DNA of 64,000 nt. Source: Mycobacteroides immunogenum (GTDB lineage Bacteria; Actinomycetota; Actinomycetes; Mycobacteriales; Mycobacteriaceae). Shown piece by piece: positions 16,625-25,975 of this stretch; within the stretch, counting starts at the first letter, position 1, and each line of letters begins with the position of its first letter. Where the stretch lies: positions 1,116,001 through 1,180,000 of the forward strand of contig NZ_CP011530.1 in the NCBI RefSeq assembly GCF_001605725.1. The letters run 5' to 3'. Below the pieces are notes generated by a model. That model was given only the letters and a program-made list of their open reading frames with translations, made no database searches and had not been told where the DNA came from. The translations under genes and the position numbers were made by a program.

Positions 16625-17746
16625 ATGACGACCGAACGGATCTCCGACCACGTCAAATTCGCCTACTGGGTCCCCAACGTCAGCGGCGGGCTGGTTACCA
16701 GCACCATCGAACAGCGCACGGATTGGGGCTACGACTACAACGTCAAGCTGGCGCGCACGGCCGAGAACAACGGCTTCGAATACGCGCTGACCCAGGTACG
16801 TTACGAGGCTAGCTACGGCGCCGAGTTCCAACACGAATCCACCAGCTTTTCGCTCGCGCTGCTGTTGGCCACCGAGCGGCTCAAAGTGATCGCCGCGGTG
16901 CACCCCGGGCTGTGGCAGCCGGGTGTGCTCGCGAAACTGGGTGCGACCGCCGACCATCTCTCGGGCGGCCGCTTCGCGGTCAACGTGGTCTCCGGATGGT
17001 TCAAGGACGAGTTCACCCACCTGGGCGAACCCTGGCTGGAACATGACGAGCGGTACCGGCGCAGCGCCGAATTCCTCCAAGTGCTGCGCAAGATCTGGAC
17101 CGAGGACGATGTCGACTTCCGGGGCGACTTCTACCGGATTCACGACTTCACCCTCAAGCCCAAGCCGCTGCACACCCCCGAGTTGTTCCAGGGCGGTAAC
17201 TCGACGGCTGCCCGCCGCAACGGCGGCCTGTACTCCGACTGGTACTTCTCCAACGGCAAGGACTTCGCGGGTATCACCGACCAGATTGTGGAGGTCCGGG
17301 ACCACGCACGCACGGTCGACCGTGAGGTCAACATCGCGCTCAACGGATTCATCATTGCCAGGGACACCGAAGCCGAAGCGCGCGAAGTGCTGCGCGAGAT
17401 CGTCGCCAAGGCCAATCGCCCCGCCGTCGAGGGCTTCCGTGCGGCGGTGCAGCAGGCAGGTTCGGCCACCGGTGACAAGAAGGGAATGTGGGCGGATTCC
17501 TCGTTCGAAGACCTCGTGCAATACAACGACGGATTCCGTACCCAGCTCATCGGCACACCCGAGCAGATCGCCGAGCGGATCGTCGCGTACCGGCGCCGCG
17601 GTGTGGACCTGATACTGGGTGGGTTCCTGCACTTCCAGGAGGAGATCGAATACTTCGGCGCGAAGGTGCTGCCACTGGTCCGCGAGCTCGAAGCCGCCGA
17701 CTCTCAGGAAACCCTCAGCGAATACCGAGTGCCGGTTTTGAGCTAA
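16625..17746 (+). CDS. sfnG: Dimethylsulfone monooxygenase-like flavoprotein (SfnG family)
   Basis: 373 aa from ATG 16625, which matches the usual SfnG N-terminus (RISDHVKFAYWVPNVSGGLVTS). A longer frame from 16589 adds an unrelated dozen residues. FMNH2-dependent luciferase-fold monooxygenase with EQRTDWGYDYN, HPGLWQPGVLAKLGATADHLSGGR and NVVSGWFKDEF, the family signature. SfnG oxidises dimethylsulfone to methanesulfinate for sulfur scavenging, with a separate flavin reductase. No such reductase or ssu genes adjoin it here, so the assignment is by family. Confidence 0.83.
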   Translation: MTTERISDHVKFAYWVPNVSGGLVTSTIEQRTDWGYDYNVKLARTAENNGFEYALTQVRYEASYGAEFQHESTSFSLALLLATERLKVIAAVHPGLWQPGVLAKLGATADHLSGGRFAVNVVSGWFKDEFTHLGEPWLEHDERYRRSAEFLQVLRKIWTEDDVDFRGDFYRIHDFTLKPKPLHTPELFQGGNSTAARRNGGLYSDWYFSNGKDFAGITDQIVEVRDHARTVDREVNIALNGFIIARDTEAEAREVLREIVAKANRPAVEGFRAAVQQAGSATGDKKGMWADSSFEDLVQYNDGFRTQLIGTPEQIAERIVAYRRRGVDLILGGFLHFQEEIEYFGAKVLPLVRELEAADSQETLSEYRVPVLS

Positions 17747-17861
17747 CGGGTGCCGCACCCGCCGTGTCTGGCCTTGTCTGCGTCCGTACCGGCGCCGGGT
17801 GCAGTAGCGTGGAGGCGATCCACCCCGAGACCACGACCGAAACCGTGATGTAGGAGATGTA

Positions 17862-18881
17862 ATGACGTATTCGACCGGTGGGCCCGGATACCAGCCCGCG
17901 CAGCCGTCCAACCCGTACGGCACCCCGTCCTTTGTGGCCGAGCCCAACACGGGCGCGCTGGGGGTTTACCTGCCCGGTGGTGTTCTGGTGCTGAGCCTGA
18001 TCGGCTTCATCGCCGGCTTCGGGCCGTTCTACACCGGGAAGGCGAGCTCCGGAACGTCGGGCAGCTTTGGCGGGTTCGACCTGCTGGCCCTGTCTCCGGT
18101 CTTCGGATTCGCTCAGTTCGCCCTGCTGATTGCCGGTCTGACCGCGGGTGTCTCGCTGCTGTCTGGCAAGGACGACAAGCAGGGCCCCGTGGCGATCCTG
18201 TCGATCGTCGGATTCCTTTTCGTACTCGGTGGATTGTTCGGCAACCCGTTCGCGGCCGCCGTTGGTGAGGTCGGCATCGGTTGGGGCCTGATCACGCTCG
18301 CCGTGGTGTCCGGCCTGCAGGCCGCCGTGTCGGTGTACTCGCTGCTCAGCGAGGTGGGTGTGATCAAGGCCAAGACCGCTGCGCCGGCGACCAACCCCTT
18401 TGGCAGCCAGTACCAGCCCCAGCAGAGCTACTACACCCCGGCACAGCAGCAGCCGCAGCAGCAGCTGCCCAAGCAGAGCCAGGCTCCGGCGCAGGGTTAC
18501 GGCCAGGCTCCTGGCTACGGCCAGCAGCAGGGCTTCGGTCAGCAGCAGCCCGCGCAGGGCTACGGCCAGGGCGGCGCGCAGGCGGCTCCCGGCTACGGCC
18601 AGCAGCAGTCCGCGCCCGCGGCTCAGCCGTCGTACGGCGGCTACGGCCAGCAGCAGCCGCAGTCGGCGCCGGCCACTCCGCCGCAGGGTTTCAGCAGCTC
18701 GGGGTTCACGCCTCCGTCGCAGCCAGCCGGTTCCTCGCAGCCGACCCAGCAGTACCCCACCTTCGGTGCGGCCGCGGGTCAGGCAGCCGGTGGTGAGCAG
18801 CAGAGCGGCGCAGGCGCCAGCGGTGCTTCCGCTTCTGCCAGTGGTGACGATCTGTTCGGCACCTCGCGTCCTTCCAACTAA
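17862..18881 (+). CDS. DUF5336 membrane protein with Gln/Gly/Pro-rich C-terminus (Rv0954-like)
   Basis: 339 aa with TAGGAGA upstream of ATG 17862. Four predicted transmembrane helices (about 29-170: VYLPGGVLVLSLIGFIAGFG, LLALSPVFGFAQFALLIAGL, VAILSIVGFLFVLGGLF, GWGLITLAVVSGLQAAVSVY) are followed by a long low-complexity tail of YGQ/QQQ/APA repeats. M. tuberculosis Rv0954 is a membrane-associated antigen in the same position, linked to growth and division proteins. The function is not established. The next gene, another membrane protein, starts 28 bases on. Confidence 0.88.
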   Translation: MTYSTGGPGYQPAQPSNPYGTPSFVAEPNTGALGVYLPGGVLVLSLIGFIAGFGPFYTGKASSGTSGSFGGFDLLALSPVFGFAQFALLIAGLTAGVSLLSGKDDKQGPVAILSIVGFLFVLGGLFGNPFAAAVGEVGIGWGLITLAVVSGLQAAVSVYSLLSEVGVIKAKTAAPATNPFGSQYQPQQSYYTPAQQQPQQQLPKQSQAPAQGYGQAPGYGQQQGFGQQQPAQGYGQGGAQAAPGYGQQQSAPAAQPSYGGYGQQQPQSAPATPPQGFSSSGFTPPSQPAGSSQPTQQYPTFGAAAGQAAGGEQQSGAGASGASASASGDDLFGTSRPSN

Positions 18882-18908
18882 GACGGTGTTTACTGCCGTG
18901 ATCGGCGC

Positions 18909-20240
18909 GTGAATCAAACTTCGCGCGCCAATCCCGCACAGGCTCGCGCACTGCTGACGGTTGCCTTTGGCCCGTCAGCAGTTGCGTTGGTCATCATTGC
19001 GGCAATCGTCTTGGTGCAGTTGGTGATCGCCAACAGCGACATGACCGGGACGTTCGGTGCGGTGGCCAGCATGTGGCTGGGCACGCACCTGGTACCGATC
19101 TCCATCGGTGGGCGGATCATCGAGGTGCTGCCCTTGCTGCCGACGGCGGCGATGGTGTGGGGCGTCGCCCGCACCGTGGCCTCGACGATCGTCCCGACCG
19201 CCTCGTGGTACGTGATTCGATGGGTGATCGCCTCGGCACTTGCCGGACCGCTGCTCATGACGGCAATAGCGCTGGCGGTCATCCATGACGCGTCGACGGT
19301 GCTGACGCAGCTGCAGTCGCCGAACGCTTTGCGAGCCTTCGGGTCCGTTCTGGGCGTGCACTCGGTGGGTGCGATTGCCGGTGTCGTGATACGGGTCGGC
19401 AAGCGGCTCGCCCTAACCCTGGAGCTGCCGTCGTGGCCCGTAGATGCGGCGCGTGGTGCCGTCGCGGGCGTGCTCGCGCTGTTCGGGCTGTCCGCGGCCG
19501 TTACCGCCGGATCGCTGGTGGTCCACTGGGCGACCATGGATCAGCTGTACTCGGTGACCAACGACTTCGTGGGTCAGCTGAGCTTGACGCTGTTGGCGAT
19601 CCTCTACGCACCCAACGTGATTCTCGGGTCCTGCGCATTGGCGGTCGGCTCCAGCGCGCACGTGGGTACCGCGACCTTCAGCGCCTTCGCGGTGTTCGGC
19701 GGCCAGCTGCCGGCGGTGCCCATCCTGGCGGCTGTCCCCACACCGCCTCTTGGTCCGGCGTGGGTGGCCCTGATGATCATCGGTGCGGCATCCGGGGTGG
19801 CGGTCGGCCAGCAGTGCGCGCGCCATCCGGTGCCATGGCCCACCGCGATCCATAAAGTGGTGACGGCTGCCCTGCTCGCGGCAACCTTCCTGGCGATCGT
19901 GGGCAAGCTGGCCGGGGGACAGCTGGGGAACTTCGGTCGCCTCGGCATCGACCAGGGCACATTCGGCCCCGGAGTGTTCTTCTGGTTCTTGGTCATCGGT
20001 CTGTTGACGGTGTTCATGCTGGGCGGGGCGACGCGCCTGCCCGCCAGGGCCCGGGCTCAGCGGGCCCCCGAGCCCGAACCCGAGCCAGAGCCGGAACTCG
20101 AACCAGAACCCGAGCCGGAGCCAGAACCAGAACCAGAACTGGAGCCGGAGCTCGAACCAGAACCCGAGCCGGAACCCGAAACCGAGCCGAAGGGCGATCC
20201 CGAGATCGACCCCAGCGACCCTCCGGAACCGACCAAGTGA
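18909..20240 (+). CDS. DUF6350 multi-pass membrane protein with Glu-Pro repeat tail (Rv0955-like)
   Basis: 443 aa, GTG start at 18909. About ten hydrophobic helices cover residues 15-380, beginning [25 protein letters not shown]. The last 55 residues are almost pure EP dipeptides with occasional L, then an acidic [10 protein letters not shown] end, on the cytoplasmic or periplasmic face. The family sits upstream of purN in mycobacteria and is of unknown role. The purN start overlaps its stop by 4 bases, so it is coupled to purine synthesis genes. Confidence 0.87.
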   Translation: MNQTSRANPAQARALLTVAFGPSAVALVIIAAIVLVQLVIANSDMTGTFGAVASMWLGTHLVPISIGGRIIEVLPLLPTAAMVWGVARTVASTIVPTASWYVIRWVIASALAGPLLMTAIALAVIHDASTVLTQLQSPNALRAFGSVLGVHSVGAIAGVVIRVGKRLALTLELPSWPVDAARGAVAGVLALFGLSAAVTAGSLVVHWATMDQLYSVTNDFVGQLSLTLLAILYAPNVILGSCALAVGSSAHVGTATFSAFAVFGGQLPAVPILAAVPTPPLGPAWVALMIIGAASGVAVGQQCARHPVPWPTAIHKVVTAALLAATFLAIVGKLAGGQLGNFGRLGIDQGTFGPGVFFWFLVIGLLTVFMLGGATRLPARARAQRAPEPEPEPEPELEPEPEPEPEPEPELEPELEPEPEPEPETEPKGDPEIDPSDPPEPTK

Positions 20241-20932
20241 CCAGTCCGGCTACGCTCAGCGGCGTGTCGGAACCCGATCCTCTTCGCGCAAGCGGCTCAT
20301 CGACCGGTCAGCCGGTCGAGGTCGCGCCCTCTGCTCCTGCGCGGGTTGTGGTCCTGGCATCCGGCACCGGAACCCTGCTCCGTTCGCTGCTCGACGCGGC
20401 CACCGGCGATTTTCCCGCACGGATCGTGGCGGTGGGCACCGACCGACAATGCGCGGCTCTCGATATCGCCGCCGACGCGCAACTTCCCAGTTACACGGTC
20501 CGCCTTGGAGATCACGATTCCCGCGAACAATGGGACGCCGCGATCACCGAGGCCACCGCGGCGCACCGGCCCGATCTCGTGGTCTCCGCCGGATTCATGA
20601 AGATTCTTGGATCCCAGTTCCTTTCGCAGTTCCTGGGACGGGTGATCAACACCCATCCGGCGCTGCTGCCGTCCTTTCCGGGCGCGCATGCGGTGCCGGA
20701 GGCCCTGGCCCATGGCGTCAAGGTCACCGGTTGCACGGTGCATCTGGTCGACGCCGGCATGGACACCGGACCGATCCTTGCCCAGCAGGCCGTCCCGGTG
20801 CACCGGGATGACGACGAGGCGAGCCTGCACGAACGCATCAAAGTAGTGGAACGAGCCTTACTGGTAGATGTACTGGCCGCGGTGGCCACCAGGGGTTTGA
20901 TATGGAACGGAAGAAGGGCCTCCATCAAGTGA
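20237..20932 (+). CDS. purN: Phosphoribosylglycinamide formyltransferase 1
   Basis: Transfers formyl from 10-formyl-THF to GAR, the third step of purine synthesis. 231 aa. Signatures are [15 protein letters not shown], the formyl-transferase loop [11 protein letters not shown], the active-site [12 protein letters not shown] with catalytic Asn/His, and [20 protein letters not shown] with catalytic Asp. It carries about 30 extra N-terminal residues if translated from GTG 20237. Overlaps both neighbours by 4 bases. Confidence 0.96.
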   Translation: MTSPATLSGVSEPDPLRASGSSTGQPVEVAPSAPARVVVLASGTGTLLRSLLDAATGDFPARIVAVGTDRQCAALDIAADAQLPSYTVRLGDHDSREQWDAAITEATAAHRPDLVVSAGFMKILGSQFLSQFLGRVINTHPALLPSFPGAHAVPEALAHGVKVTGCTVHLVDAGMDTGPILAQQAVPVHRDDDEASLHERIKVVERALLVDVLAAVATRGLIWNGRRASIK

Positions 20933-22482
20933 GTACGCAGCGACCCGTACGGCGGGCATTGATCAGTGTTTATGACAAGACCGGACTCGAGGAGCTCGCC
21001 AGCGGACTTCACGCCGCCGGCGTGGAGCTGGTGTCCACCGGGTCCACTGCGAAAACCATTGCCGCCGCATCCATCCCGGTTACACCCGTGGAAGAGGTCA
21101 CCGGATTTCCGGAGGTGCTGGACGGTCGGGTGAAGACCCTGCACCCGCACGTGCATGCGGGCGTCCTGGCCGATACGCGTCGCGAGGAGCACCTCACCCA
21201 GCTCGAAGAGTTGGGCGTCAAGGGCTTCGAGCTGGTGGTGGTCAATCTGTATCCGTTCGCCGCCACGGTGGCGTCGGGCGCCTCCGAGGACGAGTGCGTG
21301 GAACAGATCGACATCGGCGGCCCCTCGATGGTGCGTGCGGCGGCCAAGAACCACCCGAGTGTGGCCGTTGTCGTCGACCCCGCCTCATACGGCGAGGTGC
21401 TGGCTGCGGTCGGTGCCGGAGGATTCACCCTGGAGGCGCGAAAGGTGCTGGCGGCCAAAGCTTTCCGGCACACTGCGGAGTACGACGTGGCGGTCGCGAG
21501 CTGGTTGTCCGGGGTGGCCGAACCCGAGGACGCCGAGTTGCCGTCGTGGCTTGGGGGAACCTGGAACCGTTCAGCGGTACTGCGCTACGGCGAGAACCCG
21601 CATCAGCGGGCAGCGCTGTACGTCGGTGCTCAGGGGCACGGCCTGGCGCAGGCCGAGCAGCTGCACGGTAAGGAGATGTCGTACAACAACTACACCGATG
21701 CCGACGCCGCCTGGCGCGCCGCCTGGGATCAAGACAAGGCGTGCGCGGCGATCATCAAACATGCCAACCCCTGCGGTATCGCGGTGTCGGACATCTCGAT
21801 TGCCGATGCGCACCTCAAGGCCCACGAATGCGATCCGTTGAGTGCGTTCGGCGGTGTGATCGCGGTGAACCGCGAGGTAAGCGTGGAGATGGCCGAGCGG
21901 GTAGCCGACATCTTCACCGAGGTGATCGTGGCGCCGGGATACGCCGACGGGGCGGTCGAGGTGCTGAGCCGTAAGAAGAACGTACGCCTCCTGCGTGCCA
22001 CACCACCCGAAGCCGGCAGCACCGAGTGGCGTCATATCAGTGGCGGACTGCTGGTGCAGGAGCGCGACGCGCTCGACGCGCAGGGCGATGATCCGGCCAA
22101 CTGGACCCTGGTGGCCGGTGCCGCTGCCGACTCGGAAACTCTGGCGGACTTGGCTTTTGCCTGGAAGGCGGGGCGGGCTGTCAAGTCCAACGCGATCGTC
22201 ATCGCCGCGGGCGGAGCCACCATCGGCGTGGGTATGGGCCAGGTCAACCGGGTCGACGCCGCACGGCTGGCGGTCTCGCGCGGCGGAGACCGGGTCACCG
22301 GCGCGGTGGCCGCCTCGGATGCCTTCTTCCCGTTCCCCGACGGGCTGGAGGTGCTGACGCAGGCCGGGGTGCGCGCGATCGTGCACCCGGGCGGTTCCAT
22401 GCGCGATGAGCTGGTGACCGATGCCGCCAAGGCAGCGGGAATCACGTTGTACACCACTGGAGCACGCCACTTCGCTCACTAG
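20929..22482 (+). CDS. purH: Bifunctional AICAR transformylase / IMP cyclohydrolase
   Basis: Last two steps of IMP synthesis. 517 aa from GTG 20929, which overlaps the purN stop as GTGA. The sequence then begins [19 protein letters not shown] like other mycobacterial PurH, so this start is preferred to ATG 20902. The IMPCH domain (1-200) has STGSTAKTI and [13 protein letters not shown]; the AICARFT domain has [22 protein letters not shown] and AFGGVIAVN. Co-transcribed with purN. Confidence 0.96.
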   Translation: MSTQRPVRRALISVYDKTGLEELASGLHAAGVELVSTGSTAKTIAAASIPVTPVEEVTGFPEVLDGRVKTLHPHVHAGVLADTRREEHLTQLEELGVKGFELVVVNLYPFAATVASGASEDECVEQIDIGGPSMVRAAAKNHPSVAVVVDPASYGEVLAAVGAGGFTLEARKVLAAKAFRHTAEYDVAVASWLSGVAEPEDAELPSWLGGTWNRSAVLRYGENPHQRAALYVGAQGHGLAQAEQLHGKEMSYNNYTDADAAWRAAWDQDKACAAIIKHANPCGIAVSDISIADAHLKAHECDPLSAFGGVIAVNREVSVEMAERVADIFTEVIVAPGYADGAVEVLSRKKNVRLLRATPPEAGSTEWRHISGGLLVQERDALDAQGDDPANWTLVAGAAADSETLADLAFAWKAGRAVKSNAIVIAAGGATIGVGMGQVNRVDAARLAVSRGGDRVTGAVAASDAFFPFPDGLEVLTQAGVRAIVHPGGSMRDELVTDAAKAAGITLYTTGARHFAH

Positions 22483-22504
22483 GGCGCAATAAGAGGGGGA
22501 GCCG

Positions 22505-24358
22505 ATGGTTCAGCCCAGTTTGGATTGGCCGGGCGAGCCATTGCGCTCGCTGGTGTGGACCCTGCAGGCCTGGGCCGTCACCATGGTGGTTTTCCTTGCG
22601 GTGGCCGTGGCCATCGTGCGTTTTACCCAGTGGGGACAGCAGTTCTGGCGGGTGAACGCACCCTTCTTCTGGGGGCGTGACACCTGGCGCACCTGGGCGC
22701 TGTTGGCCTTCGTCATGTGGCACACCGTGTACATGGCACGCGTCGCGGTCATCTTCACGTATCAGTACAAGGACCTGATGAACGCGCTGCAGGTCGGCTC
22801 GGAGGCGCTCGTCACGCATGACTCCGCGCTACTGGCCGACGCGCGGCAGGCGTTCTTCACCTCGTTCGCGATCAGCGGGGTCCTGGTGGTGCTCACCGTG
22901 ACCTACACGGTGGTGGACCTGTTCCTGCGCAGGGTCTTCGCCATCCGGTGGCGGGTGTGGCTCAATACCCGGCTTGTCGATGACTGGATGAGCAAGGATG
23001 CCTTCTATCGCAACCGCTTTCTGAATCCGCCGGTCGAGAACCCGGATCAGCGGATTCAGAACGATATCGAGACCCACACCACCAGGTCGGTGGATCTGGT
23101 GCTCGGCGCGGTGAACAAGACCCTGCTGATCGTCATGTTCACCGGGGTGTTGTGGCAGCTCTCGGGCCCGCTGCTGCTGTGGGGATTTGAGATTCCGCGG
23201 GCCATGGTGTTCATCGCGTTCGTCTTCTCCATCACGGTGACTGTGCTGGCGTTCTGGATCGGCCGGCCGCTGGTGCGCCTGAACTTCTTGAACGAACGAT
23301 TCGGCGCTAGCTTCCGGTACGCGCTGGTGCGCCTGCGAGACAGCGCCGAGCGGGTGGCGTTCTATCGCGGTGGGGAACGCGAACGGCGGCTGCTGCATTC
23401 GCGTTTCGACGAGATCATCGCCAATATGTGGCGCATCGTGTTCGCCCAACTGCGGCTCAACGGCTGGAACCGTGGTGTCGGAGACGTGACGACCGGCATG
23501 ATCCCGTACATCGTGCAGGCGCCGCGATTCTTCGCCGGGCAGATCAAGGTCGGCGATCTGTTGCAGACCGTCGCGGCCTTCGGAAACGTCTGCGGTGCAA
23601 TGTCGTTCTTCCGGGACAGCTATGACGAGTTCACCGTCTACCGGGCTGCGCTGCTGCGTATCGATCAGATGCTGGACAGCGACCATCGGGCCCGTGAGTT
23701 GCCCCGCATCGCCGTCGCCGATGCCGTCGACACCCTGACCCTCACCGATGTGCAGGTACGAGACCTGCAGGGAAACAGCATGATCACCGACCTGAATCTC
23801 GCACTCACGCCCGGCGGCAGCGTCGTGGTGAAGGGCCCGTCGGGATGCGGCAAGACCACCCTGCTACGCAGCCTCGCCCAGCTGTGGCCGCAGACCTCGG
23901 GTCTGGTGGCACGTCCCGACGGCTGGGCGACACTGTTTCTGCCGCAGCTGCCCTATCTGCCGTTGGGCAATCTCCGCGAGACCGTCGTGTACCCGCTTCC
24001 GGTGCAGGATGTTTCGGACGAGGATCTTACGCAGACGCTGCGCGATGTCTCCCTGGGCCATCTCAGCGACCGCCTGGACGACGAAGCGGACTGGGCCGCC
24101 GTGCTCTCGCTGGGGGAGCAGCAGCGGGTCTCCTTCGCCCGGGTGCTGTTGGTGCGCCCCACGGTGGTGTTCCTCGATGAGTCGACTTCGGCGCTGGACG
24201 AGGGGCTCGAGGACGCGATGTATGCGCTGGTGCGGGAGCGGCTGCCCGACTGTGTCGTGGTCAGCGTGGGTCACCGCTCGACCATCGATCGCCACCATCA
24301 GTCGCGGCTGGAGTTGACCGGAACCGGGGGCTGGCAGCTCAGCGCGATTCCTGCTTGA
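22505..24358 (+). CDS. SbmA/BacA-type ABC exporter/importer with fused ATPase (Rv1819c-like)
   Basis: 617 aa. A membrane domain of about six helices (residues 15-320) of the SbmA/BacA class is fused to a nucleotide-binding domain. Walker A is GPSGCGKTTLL (about 443), the signature is LSLGEQQRVSFARVLL, Walker B is VVFLDESTSALDE and the H-loop is VVSVGHRS. Relatives import hydrophilic compounds such as vitamin B12 and bleomycin, and antimicrobial peptides. The ABC_membrane_2 segments FTYQYKDLMNAL and NPDQRIQNDIETHT are diagnostic. Starts 22 bases after purH. Confidence 0.9.
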   Translation: MVQPSLDWPGEPLRSLVWTLQAWAVTMVVFLAVAVAIVRFTQWGQQFWRVNAPFFWGRDTWRTWALLAFVMWHTVYMARVAVIFTYQYKDLMNALQVGSEALVTHDSALLADARQAFFTSFAISGVLVVLTVTYTVVDLFLRRVFAIRWRVWLNTRLVDDWMSKDAFYRNRFLNPPVENPDQRIQNDIETHTTRSVDLVLGAVNKTLLIVMFTGVLWQLSGPLLLWGFEIPRAMVFIAFVFSITVTVLAFWIGRPLVRLNFLNERFGASFRYALVRLRDSAERVAFYRGGERERRLLHSRFDEIIANMWRIVFAQLRLNGWNRGVGDVTTGMIPYIVQAPRFFAGQIKVGDLLQTVAAFGNVCGAMSFFRDSYDEFTVYRAALLRIDQMLDSDHRARELPRIAVADAVDTLTLTDVQVRDLQGNSMITDLNLALTPGGSVVVKGPSGCGKTTLLRSLAQLWPQTSGLVARPDGWATLFLPQLPYLPLGNLRETVVYPLPVQDVSDEDLTQTLRDVSLGHLSDRLDDEADWAAVLSLGEQQRVSFARVLLVRPTVVFLDESTSALDEGLEDAMYALVRERLPDCVVVSVGHRSTIDRHHQSRLELTGTGGWQLSAIPA

Positions 24359-24361
24359 TGC

Positions 24362-24423
24362 GGCGAGTCTGCGCCCTACGACGGTTTCAGGGCCAAAAAC
24401 GTCGCGAGACGCAGACTCGGCGA
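24362..24423. repeat. Palindromic dispersed element, copy 1
   Basis: Arms CGAGTCTGCGCCCTACGACG (24364-24383) and CGTCGCGAGACGCAGACTCG (24400-24419), with an A-rich loop. Two further copies occur at about 47735-47790 and 48690-48745. Possibly serves as terminator of the ABC transporter gene. Confidence 0.7.
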
Positions 24424-24444
24424 GTAGTGCGGCAAATACGTTGC

Positions 24445-24473
24445 GGGAACTTTTGGCTACGTCCGTGCGACTG
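24445..24473 (+). promoter_or_regulatory. Possible ECF-type promoter for the peptide-oxygenase pair
   Basis: GGGAAC, 17 bases, then CGACTG, about 115 bases before the small peptide ORF. GGAAC is the usual -35 core of ECF sigma factors; the -10 part is weaker. Low certainty. Confidence 0.35.
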
Positions 24474-24589
24474 ATCTAGTGACGGCGCCCGCTGGCTGGG
24501 TGTGCGTCAACCGTGGTGGCTCCACGCGACGGATGTCACCACGGTGTTCTGTTCAGTTGGCAGTAAACCGTCACACGAAAGGAACCGCC

Positions 24590-24667
24590 ATGCGCGATAT
24601 CGCCGTAGAGATCGTTGTCGAGGACGAGGAAATCGTCACCGCGACGGAAATGGTTGCCAGCCACTAA
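24590..24667 (+). CDS. 25-residue acidic peptide, candidate RiPP-type precursor
   Basis: Short ORF with a good ribosome site (AAAGGA 7 bases before ATG). The product starts MRDIAVEIVV, continues with the acidic run EDEE and ends TATEMVASH; it has no Cys and no membrane segment. A GC-rich hairpin lies 13 bases after the stop, and a JmjC/cupin Fe(II) oxygenase gene starts 72 bases after the stop. The layout of tiny ORF, hairpin and modifying enzyme is that of ribosomally made, post-translationally modified peptides, where the hairpin lets precursor mRNA exceed enzyme mRNA. No homologue is recognised. It could instead be a leader peptide or spurious. Confidence 0.5.
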   Translation: MRDIAVEIVVEDEEIVTATEMVASH

Positions 24668-24680
24668 GAGTGGACACCGA

Positions 24681-24712
24681 GGGCGGGTGGTTGTCTCATC
24701 GACCACCCGCCC
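24681..24712 (+). terminator. Attenuator-like hairpin between peptide and oxygenase genes
   Basis: Perfect 11-bp stem GGGCGGGTGGT / ACCACCCGCCC with a 10-base loop and no T-run after it. It probably trims or partly terminates the transcript between the peptide ORF and the oxygenase. Confidence 0.65.
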
Positions 24713-24739
24713 CCGGATGCAAGCACGGAGGCGAAAACA

Positions 24740-25975
24740 GTGTTCGTCCAAGACCCTCGTTGGCGTCAATTCGTCGCTGACCACGCCCCTCGCTACCAGG
24801 AGACCGTCTTCCTGCCCGCTCTGGTTCCCGCCCCTGGCGCCATTACCGAGCGCATCACGGCGGCAGTGCGTGCGGCGACCACCAGCGGTGCAAAAGGGTT
24901 GAGATTGCGTGGATTCCGGGACAGTGAATTCGACTTCAAACTCACCGAGCGGCTCTCGCGCAGCGCGCCGCAAGAGGCTCAATCATTGACCGACTGGCTC
25001 GCCGGAGCCGCCGATGGCCGGCCGGCATGCGTCGCCATCAATGACGTGTCGTCGTGGGATCTGGGTCTGGCCGCGTTCGCGCAGTCCGTGGTGCGCAGCC
25101 TTGTCCCAGACCAAGATCTGATATTGGGTGCCGATATCTACACCTTCATCGCCGACGTGGAGTGGACACCCTTCGGTATCCATAAGGACGATGAGCCGTC
25201 GCTGATCTTCCACCTGGGGCCCGGCCTCAAGGAACTCTGGGTGTGGCCAGCGGACGGCATCGACCAACACCAGCTGTTCGAGAACCCGTCGTTGGGCAAG
25301 GTCTCGTTCGACTTTGATCGGCTGCTGCCCGGAGCCAGCCGCTACACGCTGCGCCCGGGCGACTTCGTATGCATTCCCCGGGGGCGCTACCACCTTTTCC
25401 GGAATACGGGTCCGTCCGTGTTCCTGGGGGTCACCCTGTTCCCGCCCGATATCCGAAAGACCTTCTCGGACTTGATGGTCGAGCACTTCGGCGCCCAGCT
25501 CGACGCGGCGGACGAGGCGCGTAGCTTCGGCGACGTACAGCGGCTGGTGCTGGCCGCTCTCGCTGATCCCGAGACGCTTTCGGCGTTGCCGACGACCATC
25601 GAACTCGCGGCGGCGAAGCAGCGCACCGCGGGATATCTGCGGGCGCCCAAGGTGGCGGCATTGCGCACGAGCGCACCCCCTGCCGATGCCGCACTCGGCT
25701 GGGCCTACCCCGGGGTGGTGCGGTGTGTCGCAGGCACAGACCGAACCCATCTGGTGGCACGCGGCCGGGATATCGCCTTCGGCGGCACCGTCAACCTTGA
25801 TGAATTTCTAGCGCTCGACGGCGAGTTCACCCTGGATGATCTTGACGCCGCCCTTGCGTCGGATCTGGATGCTGACCGCCGCCGTCAGGTGCTGAATGCA
25901 CTGTGGCGGTTCGGTGCTCTCGATCTTGCTAGCGCTCTTCCAGCGACTCGCGCCGCTTGCGCCGCTTCCGCTTGA
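24740..25975 (+). CDS. JmjC/cupin-fold Fe(II) oxygenase with C-terminal winged-helix-like domain
   Basis: 411 aa; GTG 24740 has GGAGGCG upstream. The cupin core shows the 2-His-1-carboxylate iron site H148-K-D150 (GIHKDDEPS) and H218 (PRGRYHLF), within segments typical of ribosomal-oxygenase-like JmjC proteins (LRPGDFVCIPRG). About residues 255-400 are helical and resemble the dimerisation/winged-helix part of that class. Such enzymes use 2-oxoglutarate and O2 to hydroxylate peptide or protein side chains. The nearest candidate substrate is the 25-residue peptide encoded upstream. Its 3' end overlaps the convergent DUF1707 gene by 47 bases. Confidence 0.75.
   Translation: MFVQDPRWRQFVADHAPRYQETVFLPALVPAPGAITERITAAVRAATTSGAKGLRLRGFRDSEFDFKLTERLSRSAPQEAQSLTDWLAGAADGRPACVAINDVSSWDLGLAAFAQSVVRSLVPDQDLILGADIYTFIADVEWTPFGIHKDDEPSLIFHLGPGLKELWVWPADGIDQHQLFENPSLGKVSFDFDRLLPGASRYTLRPGDFVCIPRGRYHLFRNTGPSVFLGVTLFPPDIRKTFSDLMVEHFGAQLDAADEARSFGDVQRLVLAALADPETLSALPTTIELAAAKQRTAGYLRAPKVAALRTSAPPADAALGWAYPGVVRCVAGTDRTHLVARGRDIAFGGTVNLDEFLALDGEFTLDDLDAALASDLDADRRRQVLNALWRFGALDLASALPATRAACAASA

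Noticed and set aside
18480..18760. CRISPR-like or tandem repeat array
   Set aside because: The repetition is codon-level (YGQ/QQQ) inside the DUF5336 gene; no spacers.
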